From: Elusimicrobiota bacterium
GTDB lineage: Bacteria; Omnitrophota; Gorgyraeia; Zapsychrales; Fredricksoniimonadaceae
Length of the DNA: 8,936 bases
NCBI GenBank assembly: GCA_012514595.1
Contig: JAAYZZ010000081.1
Coordinates: 1 to 8,936, forward strand
Direction of reading: 5' to 3'
Within the stretch, counting starts at the first letter, position 1. The number at the start of each line of letters is the position of its first letter. This document shows, piece by piece, positions 1-6,811 of the stretch. The notes beneath the pieces were generated by a model. The model did not search any database. It was not told the origin of the DNA and was given only the letters and a program-made list of their open reading frames with translations. Both the position numbers and the translations under genes were made by a program.

Positions 1-2132
1 ATGAGCCTCCCGGCGCGTCCATAACCCAAATTCAGCCGCCTCTGGAGGATCGAGACCGAAGCCTGGCCCGTCTCCATCACGACCTTGACCGCCTCTTCAT
101 ACATCTCATCCTTTTCGCCTGCATCTCCGCCGGCAGCAACCACGGGTTTGGCGGTCACGGTATCATCATACTCGGGCCTTTGCTGTCCGGCAATGAAGGC
201 CACGACCTTGTGGATCTCGTCATCCGAAAGAAAACTGCACTGCCCCCGGACCGGCTTGGGGTCCCCGGGACGGATGAAGAGCATATCGCCCTTCCCCAGG
301 AGGTCCTCGGCCCCTTTCTCGTCGAGAATGGTCCGCGAGTCGACCTGGGAAGCGACCTTGAAAGAGATTCGCGCCGGAAGATTGGCCTTCACGACCCCCG
401 TGATGACATTGACCGACGGACGCTGGGTCGCGAGGATCAGGTGGATCCCTACCGCGCGCGCGAGCTGCGCCAGACGCGTGATGGCCCCCTCGATCACCTT
501 GCCCGATGTCTGCATCAGGTCCGCGAACTCGTCCACCACGACGATGATATAGGGCATCTCGAAGCCCTTTTCATGATACCGGGCGATATTCTTCACCTGA
601 TGCTTGAGAAGCGTTTTATAACGGGACTCCATCTCCGCGATCACCCAGTTGAGGGCCGAGGCCACCTTCTTGGAATCCGTGATCGCGGGGCACAGCATAT
701 GCGGCAGATCATTGTACTGGTTCAGCTCGACCATCTTGGGGTCGATCATGATGAACTTGACCTCGTTGGGCGCCGCGTTGTAGAGCATGGACATGATGAT
801 GACGTTCAGACACACGGATTTTCCGGCCCCTGTAGCGCCGGCGACAAGGAGGTGCGGCATCTCCGCCAAGTCTGCCACGATCGGCTGACCCGAGGTGTCC
901 TTCCCGAGGGCCAGCGTGATCTTGGAGGAACGGCTGCGCACATCCCCCTGGATCAGGACATCCTTGAGCACAACGGCCGCGGAGGCCCCATTCGGGACCT
1001 CGATCCCCACCCTGTTCTTCCCCGGGATCGGCGCCTGGATACGGACAGAGGAGGCCTGCATGGCCAGCGCGATATCATCGCCCAGAGAGGTGATCTGCTG
1101 CACACGCACCCCCGGCGCCGGTTCGAGTTCATATTTCGTGATGACAGGTCCCCGCTCGATGTCGGCCACTCTCACCGAGATCCCGAAGTTGGCAAGCGTC
1201 TGCTCGAGGGTCTTGGCCCCGCGGACCAGCGTCTCCTGGACGTTGGCCTCGGTCATCTTGGGCGGATCTTTTAAAAGATCAAAGGGCGGGAGCTGATAAT
1301 TCCCGATGACAAGAGGCTTGTCCTCTCGTTCCTTGGGAGGCTCCTCCTTGGGAGTGATGATGCGGATATTGGGGGCCTTGGGAGGCTGAGGCCTTGGTTT
1401 CTCGGGTTCCTCTTTCTTCCCCGCCTTGCCGCGCGCCGTAGGGACATCCTCCTCATCGTCATCCTCTTCTTCGTCCTCGTCTTTCTCCTCCACACGGGCC
1501 TTTGCCGGCCTGCGGGCCGCCGAGGCCTTCTCTTTCGGGGCCGGACGCGGGGATCTCTCGAGAAAGAGTTCCCGGATCCCGCCCTTGGCCCAGGACTTGC
1601 CGAGTCCCACGAACCCGTTGACAACACCGACAAAGAACGGCGACACCAGGAATTCCGCAGTGATGACAAGACAAAGGGCCGCCAGGGCAAAAAGGATGAT
1701 GTAGGCCCCGATCACCCCGCAATAGGTCGTCAAGAAGTCCCCGAAGACAAGCCCGACCATCCCCCCCCGGTCAAAACGATGGGCCTTCACGGGGGATCCC
1801 ATGACGCTGAAGATCGCGCTCATGACGGACAAAAAGACCACGAGGCTCGTGATCCGGGCCGGGGTAAAGACCATTTTTCTCGACGAAAAGATGTTCCAGC
1901 TCCAAAAAAGAAGAAGAACGCCCAGAAAGTACGCGCCATAGCCGAAGACAGAAAAAAGAGCCCCGGCCGTGTAGGCCCCGGCATAACTGATGAGGTTCTT
2001 GGGAGGGACGTTGGGATGAGCGACGAACCAGGACAGGTCGTCCTTGACGTAGGAGATGAGACTCGCAAAAAGAATCAGGGCGAAAGAGAAAAGAAGAATG
2101 CCCTTGATCTCGTTGAAATGCTCCTGCTTCAT
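1..2132 (-). CDS. ftsK: DNA translocase FtsK/SpoIIIE, 3' end cut by window edge
   Basis: This is an FtsK/SpoIIIE-type hexameric dsDNA pump that clears and aligns chromosome termini at the division septum. 710 codons are visible. The N-terminal membrane anchor has about four hydrophobic segments (residues about 11-29, 50-78, 94-112, 139-173). A charged linker follows, with an acidic run at about 214-229 and a Pro/Lys-rich stretch to about 270. The motor domain carries Walker A GATGAGKS at 432-439 and Walker B YIIVVVDEF with D534/E535. The visible C-terminus enters the DNA-orienting gamma winged helix (SVSILQRRLNLGYGRAGRL), where the window ends, so only the last part of gamma is missing. The start is ATG at 2132: an in-frame TGA lies three codons upstream, and the Shine-Dalgarno sequence is weak (GAAGTG). 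The gene lies 115 bp downstream of pnp, beyond a terminator, so it probably has its own promoter. I found no convincing one. The family call is very secure. Confidence 0.96.
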   Translation of the reverse strand, partial: MKQEHFNEIKGILLFSFALILFASLISYVKDDLSWFVAHPNVPPKNLISYAGAYTAGALFSVFGYGAYFLGVLLLFWSWNIFSSRKMVFTPARITSLVVFLSVMSAIFSVMGSPVKAHRFDRGGMVGLVFGDFLTTYCGVIGAYIILFALAALCLVITAEFLVSPFFVGVVNGFVGLGKSWAKGGIRELFLERSPRPAPKEKASAARRPAKARVEEKDEDEEEDDDEEDVPTARGKAGKKEEPEKPRPQPPKAPNIRIITPKEEPPKEREDKPLVIGNYQLPPFDLLKDPPKMTEANVQETLVRGAKTLEQTLANFGISVRVADIERGPVITKYELEPAPGVRVQQITSLGDDIALAMQASSVRIQAPIPGKNRVGIEVPNGASAAVVLKDVLIQGDVRSRSSKITLALGKDTSGQPIVADLAEMPHLLVAGATGAGKSVCLNVIIMSMLYNAAPNEVKFIMIDPKMVELNQYNDLPHMLCPAITDSKKVASALNWVIAEMESRYKTLLKHQVKNIARYHEKGFEMPYIIVVVDEFADLMQTSGKVIEGAITRLAQLARAVGIHLILATQRPSVNVITGVVKANLPARISFKVASQVDSRTILDEKGAEDLLGKGDMLFIRPGDPKPVRGQCSFLSDDEIHKVVAFIAGQQRPEYDDTVTAKPVVAAGGDAGEKDEMYEEAVKVVMETGQASVSILQRRLNLGYGRAGRL

Positions 2133-2170
2133 GTCACTTCAAATAGGGTTACGACGTTCTTTCAAGAAAA

Positions 2171-2211
2171 CAAAAAGGAATGACCCTGATACGCCTGATC
2201 ATTCCTTTTTG
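2171..2211 (-). terminator. Rho-independent terminator after pnp
   Basis: A perfect 13-bp inverted repeat (CAAAAAGGAATGA at 2171-2183, its complement at 2199-2211) has a 15-nt loop. On the minus strand it is followed by a T-rich tail (TTTTTGTTTTCTT). Because the stem begins with an A-run, the plus strand also reads into T5, so it could act in both directions. It separates pnp from ftsK. Confidence 0.75.
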
Positions 2212-2226
2212 TGATCATTCCTTGAT

Positions 2227-2243
2227 CCGGGCCCAGGGCCCGG
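2227..2243 (-). repeat. GC-rich palindrome just past the pnp stop codon
   Basis: CCGGGCCC, one base, then GGGCCCGG forms a perfect 8-bp dyad starting 4 nt beyond the pnp stop codon. It lacks a T-tract, so it is not a terminator by itself. Placed immediately before the T-tailed hairpin, it may act as a 3' stability element or processing site for the rpsO-pnp mRNA. That role is inference. Confidence 0.5.
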
Positions 2244-2247
2244 AAGA

Positions 2248-4365
2248 TCAGTCCGCGGTGCGGCCTTCGGCCCGCTTGCGGCTCAGATTGCAGCGACCCT
2301 TCTCATCGATCTCGACGAGAATGACCGGGAAGGTGTCTCCCACCTTCACGACCTCGTTGGGATCCTTGACGAACTTGTTGGCCAGCTCGGAAACATGCAC
2401 AAGACCTTCCTTGCCGGGCATGAACTCGCAGAACGCACCGAAATTCATGATGCGCATGACCGTCCCCTGGTAGACCTTGCCGATCTCCGGCTCCTCGAAC
2501 ATGGAGGATAGATACTTCATGACCTTATCCAGAGATGTCTGATCCGGTGCGGAAATGAAGGCCTTCCCGTCATCGTCGATATCGATACCGGTGGCCCCCG
2601 TCATCTCGATGATCTTACGAATATGCTTGCCTCCGGGCCCGATCACCTCGCCGATCCTGTCCTGCGGGATCTGGATCGTGGCGATCCTCGGCGCGAATTC
2701 AGAGGTGTTGGGACGGTGGGTCGGCAAAGTAGCGTGCATGACGCCCAGGATCTTTTCCCGTGCCTGACGGGCCTGATCGATCGCCTCGGACAAAAGGTCC
2801 AGGGTGATATGCCGGACCTTCAGGTCCAACTGGATGGCCGTGATCCCCGTTGAAGACCCGGCAACCTTGAAATCCATATCCCCGAAATGATCCTCCATCC
2901 CCTGAATGTCCGTGATGAGGACCGACCTCTTCTCATCAGAGATCAGACCGATCGAGATCCCCGCCACGGGGGCCTTGATCGGAACGCCGGCATCCATCAG
3001 AGCCAGGCATCCCGAACAAACGGTCGCCATGCTCGAAGAACCATTCGACTCCAGGACCTCGGACACAACACGGATCGTATACGGGAACTCATCCTCAGTA
3101 GGCAGAACCCCTTCCAGGGCCCGGTGGGCCAGGGCACCATGCCCGATCTCGCGCCGGCCCGGACCACGCATCGGCTTGGTCTCCCCGACGGAGAAGGACG
3201 GAAAGTTATAATGCAGCATGAACTTCCGATAGGAGACTCCTTCGAGCGACTCAATGAGCTGCTCGTCGACCTTGGTCCCCAAGGTCACGATGGCCATCGC
3301 CTGGGTCTGGCCGCGGGTAAAGAGCGCGGAACCATGGGTGCGCGGAAGAACCCCGGCCTCTGCGGAGAGATCACGGATATCCTTGAGCCCCCGGCCATCC
3401 ACACGCTGCCCCTTGGTGAAGACGTTCTCGCGAATAAGCTCATACTGAAGGATCTCAAAGACAGCAGCGACATCCTTGTCAGAGATCTCTGCCTCACCTA
3501 CCTTAAAATCAGCAAAGACCGACATGTCGGCCACAAGGCCTGCGAAAACCTCATTGATCGCGGCCTCACGGGCTTTCTTATCCGCCATGCCCTTGAAGAT
3601 CTCGGTCATCCGCGGCATGGCCATGGCCCGGACCTTTTCGACGAATTCGGGCGGAAGGGCCTTGGTCTTGACCTCGACCTTGGGCTTTCCGGCCTTCTTC
3701 TGAAGATCCCGCTGGGCCTTGAGCCCGTCCTGCAATGCCTCAAAGGCCGCCGAAAGCATCTTCTTGATCGTATCTTCAGGGATCTCTTTTGCGTCCCCTT
3801 CGATCATGACAATGCCCTGATCATCACCAGAAACGATGAAATCCAGGGCGCTTTCCGCTCTCTGGGCATAGGTGGGGTTCACGATGAACTCACCGTTGAT
3901 CATGCCCATGCGGACCGCACTGACAGGGCTTGCGAAAGGAATGTCCGAGACCATCAGGGCGGCAGAGGCCCCGTTCATTGCCAGCATGTCCGGATCGTTC
4001 TCCGGGTCCGCGGAAAGGACCGTGGCCTCGACCTGAACCTCGTTGCGCAATCCTTCGGGGAACAGCGGACGGATGGGCCGGTCGATCAGGCGGGAGGTCA
4101 GGATCTCCTTCTCCGTGGGACGGCCTTCACGTTTGAAGAACCCTCCGGGGATCTTTCCCGCGGAATAGGTCTTCTCTTGATATTCAACAGAAAGAGGAAA
4201 GAAATCCAGCCCCTCGCGGATTGTACGGGCCATGCACGCGGTCACAAGGACCACGGTCCCCCCGCAGGAGACCACGACAGACCCATTGGCCTGCTTGGCG
4301 AGCTTGCCCGTTTCAATCGTAAAAATATTCTTCCCGAAAGAAGCCTCAACTTTGGTCACACTCAT
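2248..4365 (-). CDS. pnp: Polyribonucleotide nucleotidyltransferase (PNPase)
   Basis: This is a phosphorolytic 3'-to-5' exoribonuclease that releases nucleoside diphosphates from RNA; it is a trimer and a core mRNA-decay enzyme. The 705 residues match the usual length of about 700. Domains in order: first RNase PH core (about 10-145) with the RNA-contacting FFKREGRP loop at 76-83; the alpha-helical linker domain (about 240-320); the catalytic second RNase PH core (about 325-545); a KH domain with GPGGK at 576-580; and an S1 domain (about 627-697). Catalytic residues align with E. coli: GSSS at 442-445, D492, D498 and K500 (E. coli D486, D492, K494). The ATG start is preceded by AGGAAAG at 4372-4378. 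It lies 19 bp after rpsO and is surely co-transcribed with it. In E. coli PNPase represses its own mRNA via an RNase III-cut hairpin between rpsO and pnp; this gap is too short for such a hairpin. Confidence 0.98.
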   Translation of the reverse strand: MSVTKVEASFGKNIFTIETGKLAKQANGSVVVSCGGTVVLVTACMARTIREGLDFFPLSVEYQEKTYSAGKIPGGFFKREGRPTEKEILTSRLIDRPIRPLFPEGLRNEVQVEATVLSADPENDPDMLAMNGASAALMVSDIPFASPVSAVRMGMINGEFIVNPTYAQRAESALDFIVSGDDQGIVMIEGDAKEIPEDTIKKMLSAAFEALQDGLKAQRDLQKKAGKPKVEVKTKALPPEFVEKVRAMAMPRMTEIFKGMADKKAREAAINEVFAGLVADMSVFADFKVGEAEISDKDVAAVFEILQYELIRENVFTKGQRVDGRGLKDIRDLSAEAGVLPRTHGSALFTRGQTQAMAIVTLGTKVDEQLIESLEGVSYRKFMLHYNFPSFSVGETKPMRGPGRREIGHGALAHRALEGVLPTEDEFPYTIRVVSEVLESNGSSSMATVCSGCLALMDAGVPIKAPVAGISIGLISDEKRSVLITDIQGMEDHFGDMDFKVAGSSTGITAIQLDLKVRHITLDLLSEAIDQARQAREKILGVMHATLPTHRPNTSEFAPRIATIQIPQDRIGEVIGPGGKHIRKIIEMTGATGIDIDDDGKAFISAPDQTSLDKVMKYLSSMFEEPEIGKVYQGTVMRIMNFGAFCEFMPGKEGLVHVSELANKFVKDPNEVVKVGDTFPVILVEIDEKGRCNLSRKRAEGRTAD

Positions 4366-4384
4366 GGATATCTTTCCTGTTCTG

Positions 4385-4654
4385 TTATTTGCGGAGCCCG
4401 AGCTTTCCGATGGTCTCTTCGTACTTCTTGAGATCGCTCTTTTTGAGATAGGCCAGAAGGCGGCGACGCTTTCCGATCATCAGGAGAAGTCCCCGACGGG
4501 AATGGAAGTCCTTCTTGTGGAGCTTGAAATGCTCGTTGAGCTCATTGATCTTTTCGGTCAGGATCGCGACCTGAACGGCGGGAGAACCGGTGTCCTTGGC
4601 ATGGACCTTGAAATCGCGAATGATCTCCTCTTTCTTGTCTTTAACGAGAACCAA
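4385..4654 (-). CDS. rpsO: 30S ribosomal protein S15
   Basis: This is a small-subunit protein that binds the 16S rRNA central domain early in 30S assembly. The 89 residues match the canonical family length. Typical S15 segments are visible: TGSPAVQVAILTEKINEL (about 22-39), then HFKLHKKDFHSRRGLLLMIGKRR (about 41-63), and the C-terminal helix ending in LGLRK. The start codon is TTG, with no alternative near the conserved N-terminus (M-V-L-V-K-D aligns with the family), and AAAGGA lies 7 nt upstream. It is the first gene of the rpsO-pnp operon, driven by the promoter at 4708-4736. S15 commonly represses its own translation through a leader structure. Here the only dyad in the leader is a short A/T one (4665-4677) that overlaps the ribosome-binding site. 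Confidence 0.97.
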   Translation of the reverse strand: MVLVKDKKEEIIRDFKVHAKDTGSPAVQVAILTEKINELNEHFKLHKKDFHSRRGLLLMIGKRRRLLAYLKKSDLKKYEETIGKLGLRK

Positions 4655-4661
4655 CGGAGTG

Positions 4662-4667
4662 TCCTTT
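4662..4667 (-). promoter_or_regulatory. Ribosome-binding site fixing the TTG start of rpsO
   Basis: AAAGGA on the minus strand lies 7 nt before TTG at 4654-4652, which is good spacing and supports the rare start codon. It sits in the 3' arm of a small A/T dyad (TTTCTT-A-AAGAAA, 4665-4677) that might modulate access. That modulation is weak inference. Confidence 0.65.
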
Positions 4668-4707
4668 CTTTAAGAAAATCCTTATTTTTTCTTTTTAACA
4701 GTGCGCC

Positions 4708-4736
4708 ATTATACTTACGCGATTTTTGGAAGTCAA
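4708..4736 (-). promoter_or_regulatory. Sigma-70 promoter of rpsO-pnp
   Basis: On the minus strand the -35 box is TTGACT (4736-4731), followed by a 17-bp spacer and a perfect TATAAT -10 box (4713-4708). Transcription should start near 4701, giving a leader of about 47 nt. The -35 box contains the TGA stop codon (4735-4733) of the upstream gene, so the promoter is packed against that gene's end. Confidence 0.88.
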
Positions 4737-5191
4737 GGATTAAAACCCTCTCCCCCGCCCCTCTGGTCCGACGTCGAAAAGGTCCCTGCCTCCGGCCTTT
4801 CCTTCTGTTCGAGGACATGGACCCGGGCCTTTCCATCGCCAATGATCACAAGCACCGGATCGCGGGTCTCTCCCAAAAGATGGCGGAGATCCTTCCCTGA
4901 TCCTCCCGGAACAGGGCCCTGGGACTCCCCGGACTGGAACCGTCCCATCAACTCCGAGAGATCCGGGGTCACCCCTGCGATCGAAGGCCCCCGCGGCCCT
5001 TCCTCATCCCGCGCGTAAAGCGCCGGGTCCGCATCGACAATGTCCAGGGGCCTGGCCTCCCCCCGCCGATAGGCCTCGACGGAGTCATAGCGAACGCCCC
5101 GGGCATAGATCTCGGGAGAGGATGTTTCCTGGGCCTGGAGAGAAATGGAAAAAAGAAGCCCGATGGCCGAAAGAAAAAAGACCTGTCTCAT
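4733..5191 (-). CDS. Secreted protein of unknown function (152 aa)
   Basis: I recognise no family. The N-terminus MRQVFFLSAIGLLFSISLQAQ is a clear Sec signal peptide, with likely cleavage after residue 20, so the mature protein should be periplasmic or exported. The mature part is hydrophilic and rich in Gly, Pro, Glu and Asp. It has one conserved-looking core, RDPVLVIIGDGKARVHVLEQ (about 113-132), and a disordered-looking tail rich in Gly and Glu. The start is ATG at 5191 because the signal peptide begins there and its ATGA overlaps the stop of the 50-residue gene upstream by 4 bp; further in-frame extension upstream gives non-natural sequence. Translation is therefore probably coupled to that gene. 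Its stop codon lies inside the rpsO -35 box. Confidence 0.7.
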   Translation of the reverse strand: MRQVFFLSAIGLLFSISLQAQETSSPEIYARGVRYDSVEAYRRGEARPLDIVDADPALYARDEEGPRGPSIAGVTPDLSELMGRFQSGESQGPVPGGSGKDLRHLLGETRDPVLVIIGDGKARVHVLEQKERPEAGTFSTSDQRGGGEGFNP

Positions 5192-5340
5192 TGCATCATC
5201 GTAGCGGGTCTCTGAAGCAAGGCATTGATGGCATTCGCGAAGCGCCCCCCCGGCCTCAAGAAGAGAATAAGGACGACGACGATCGCGGTGAGGACAATGA
5301 CATGCTCGATCATGACCTGGGCGGAGGAAGATCTCTTCAT
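5188..5340 (-). CDS. Small class III signal-peptide / Flp-pilin-like protein (50 aa)
   Basis: The protein is 50 residues. A short basic N-terminus (MKRSSSA) is followed by QVMIEH and a continuous hydrophobic helix (about 12-28, VIVLTAIVVVLILFL), then a short polar tail. The arrangement Q-x-x-x-E immediately before the hydrophobic helix matches class III (FlaFind/Flp-type) prepilin signal peptides, in which the peptidase cleaves before the hydrophobic segment and Glu at +5 aids assembly. By analogy this could be a minimal pilin or membrane-tethered pseudopilin. No prepilin peptidase or assembly ATPase lies in the window. ATG at 5340 has AAAGG about 11 nt upstream. Its stop overlaps the next gene's start by 4 bp (ATGA), which supports it as a real, coupled gene. 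The remaining possibility is an ordinary single-pass membrane peptide. Confidence 0.65.
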   Translation of the reverse strand: MKRSSSAQVMIEHVIVLTAIVVVLILFLRPGGRFANAINALLQRPATMMQ

Positions 5341-5362
5341 ATCTGGCGGCCTTTCTATGATG

Positions 5363-5392
5363 AGTATACCACCCGCGACACCGGCCCGGCAA
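5363..5392 (-). promoter_or_regulatory. Possible promoter for the pilin-like and secreted protein pair
   Basis: On the minus strand TTGCCG (5392-5387), an 18-bp spacer and TATACT (5368-5363) lie in the 56-bp gap upstream of the 50-residue gene. The predicted start near 5356 leaves a short leader that still includes the AAAGG ribosome-binding site. The -10 match is 5 of 6 and the -35 match 4 of 6. It may only be an internal promoter of the larger cluster. Confidence 0.4.
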
Positions 5393-5396
5393 GCCG

Positions 5397-5720
5397 CTAC
5401 AGGACCAGACGCTCAGCCAGTCGATGGACCAGCGGGATACGGGCCTGGACCCCCCGAAGCGCACCGATCATCCCCCACAAAGACACGACCATAAAGACGA
5501 TCAAAAAAGGCCGAAAGAGGACCGGAAAGATCACGCTCAGGGTGAACCCGGACATCTCGACAAGAAAAAGCGCCAGGCCCTGACGTCCGTGGAAGACGGC
5601 CAGCTCGCTGTCCTTGCGGAAAAGGAGCGGAACGACACAGAAGATCATCGCATACCCCAGGAGCGCATAGAGCCTGTCCTCCTCGATATTGCGGATGACA
5701 TCCAGGATGTTCTTATCCAT
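5397..5720 (-). CDS. Small Tic20/DUF4870-like membrane protein (107 aa)
   Basis: A small inner-membrane protein with predicted hydrophobic helices at about 18-34, 48-69 and 71-88. Between the first and second is the polar motif AVFHGRQGLALF (41-52). A His/Arg-Gln-Gly-Leu motif after the first helix is characteristic of the Tic20/DUF4870-type families, whose bacterial role is unknown. I chose ATG at 5720 because GAGG lies 6 nt upstream; a TTG four codons earlier (5732) has no such site. The start overlaps the end of the ParA-CBM48 gene by 8 bp, so the two are probably translationally coupled and functionally linked. The family assignment is by general resemblance only. Confidence 0.75.
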   Translation of the reverse strand: MDKNILDVIRNIEEDRLYALLGYAMIFCVVPLLFRKDSELAVFHGRQGLALFLVEMSGFTLSVIFPVLFRPFLIVFMVVSLWGMIGALRGVQARIPLVHRLAERLVL

Positions 5721-6792
5721 GCGCGACCTCAAGAAGGGAATTCATGTCCCCCAGACCGTTCTGGACCTTGCGGGGATTGGCCGGATCCGGCTGCCAGCGC
5801 CCGTCGATGATGAACTGATATTCGTAGGCCCCGGCCTTGAGCGGCACGGAGAGGTTCCAGACATCGCCCTCGCGCTTGAGGCGGAAATCCTCGGAAATGC
5901 TCCAGTCGTTGAAATTCCCCGCCACGTATACCGACTGGGCGGCAGGCGCCTGGACCGCGAAGCGGGCCTGGGCGATCTCCTCCATCTTCTGACTGATCGT
6001 CTCGCGCATCTTGAGCGAGAACTCAGGCCTCTTGCCATTGGCCCGCATCAGAAGCTCCTTGGCCAGCTGTCCGTAATCCTTGGCGCCCCGGCAATACTTG
6101 TCGTAGGCCAGGACCGTCTTCCCCGAGACCGCGGCCTCCTTGAGCTTCACGTTCACATGGATGATGGTATCCAGGAGCATTCCGCCGAACTTGTCCTTGA
6201 TCTTCGACATCATGGAAAAGGAATGCCGCAGACGGGAATCGAACATGGTGATGAGCACCTTGGGCTCGACGGGATGGTCCAGACGGTCGCGGATCAGGTT
6301 GATGATGTCCATCAAATGATCCACGCCCTGGACAGAGAACCGGCTTGTCTCGACGGGGATAATGACCTCGTGGCTCGCCCGCAGCGCATTGACCGTGAGG
6401 AATCCGAGGCTCGGCGGGCAGTCGATGATCACGTAATCATACGCCTCCTTAAGACCCGACAGGACCTCCAGGAGCTTCATCTCGCGGCCGATCTCGTCGG
6501 CCAGCTCCTGCTCCAGCGTCCCCACCAGAACGTTCGAGGGAACGATATCGAAATGCTCGTTCACGGTCTGGATGATGTCCCGGATCGAGAGCTTGCGGGG
6601 CGTGATGTTCGAAATGACGTTGTAGATGCTGTTCTGGTCGTCGCAGTTGAGCCCCAAGGTCGCGTGGGCCTGGGGATCCAGGTCGATCAGAAGGACCTTC
6701 TGTCCGTTGGCGCCCAAGGATGACACGAGATTGATCGCGGTCGTGGTCTTTCCGCAGCCGCCCTTCTGATTCGCAATGGAAATGATCTTCAT
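5713..6792 (-). CDS. ParA/Soj-type ATPase fused to a C-terminal AMPK-like glycogen-binding (CBM48) domain
   Basis: Residue numbers count from ATG at 6795. A complete Soj-like deviant-Walker ATPase (about 1-252): signature Walker A KGGCGKTTT at 11-19 with K11 and K16, LLIDLDPQAH at 35-44, YVIIDCPPS at 121-129, and a Soj-like tail region (KLKEAAVSGKTVLAYD, 217-232). A helical linker (about 255-278) leads to a CBM48/AMPK-beta-type fold (about 279-357). W298 (AGNFNDWS), W334 (IDGRW) and N352 (LGDMN) match glycogen-contacting AMPK-beta residues W100, W133 and N150; the K126 equivalent is Q327. ParA proteins form ATP-dependent dimers that position cargo such as chromosomes, plasmids or protein arrays. 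Here glycogen, another glucan or a carbohydrate-bearing partner could be the cargo, which is inference. No parB or parS is visible. ATG at 6792 sits 7 nt after GGGAG and gives the usual MKIISIANQKGG start; ATG at 6795 is the alternative. It follows the preceding gene by about 20 bp. Confidence 0.93.
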   Translation of the reverse strand: MKIISIANQKGGCGKTTTAINLVSSLGANGQKVLLIDLDPQAHATLGLNCDDQNSIYNVISNITPRKLSIRDIIQTVNEHFDIVPSNVLVGTLEQELADEIGREMKLLEVLSGLKEAYDYVIIDCPPSLGFLTVNALRASHEVIIPVETSRFSVQGVDHLMDIINLIRDRLDHPVEPKVLITMFDSRLRHSFSMMSKIKDKFGGMLLDTIIHVNVKLKEAAVSGKTVLAYDKYCRGAKDYGQLAKELLMRANGKRPEFSLKMRETISQKMEEIAQARFAVQAPAAQSVYVAGNFNDWSISEDFRLKREGDVWNLSVPLKAGAYEYQFIIDGRWQPDPANPRKVQNGLGDMNSLLEVAHG

Positions 6793-6811
6793 CATTTCTC
6801 TCCCTTAGAGG

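Noticed and set aside
180..1274. Plus-strand open frame of 364 codons opposite ftsK
   Set aside because: It lies wholly within the FtsK motor-domain coding region, has a composition biased to Arg/Asp/His/Leu, and has no start-site or family evidence.
2133..2170. Promoter for ftsK (TTGAAA near 2161-2166 with TATTTG downstream)
   Set aside because: The spacer is only about 14 bp and the -10 match is poor, so I could not support it.
2887..4431. Plus-strand open frame of 514 codons opposite pnp
   Set aside because: It is an antisense shadow of a certain PNPase gene. Its protein has no recognisable domain and an odd composition rich in Arg, Asp, Gly and His, as expected when high-GC codons are read on the other strand.
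5192..5464. N-terminal extension of the 152-residue secreted protein to a 243-residue frame
   Set aside because: The extra residues look non-natural (rich in Arg, Trp, Cys, His), would bury a clear signal peptide in mid-protein, and overlap the better supported 50-residue gene.
5689..6723. Plus-strand open frame of 344 codons opposite the ParA-CBM48 gene
   Set aside because: The minus frame shows exact ParA and CBM48 motifs, so this frame is a shadow with no independent support.
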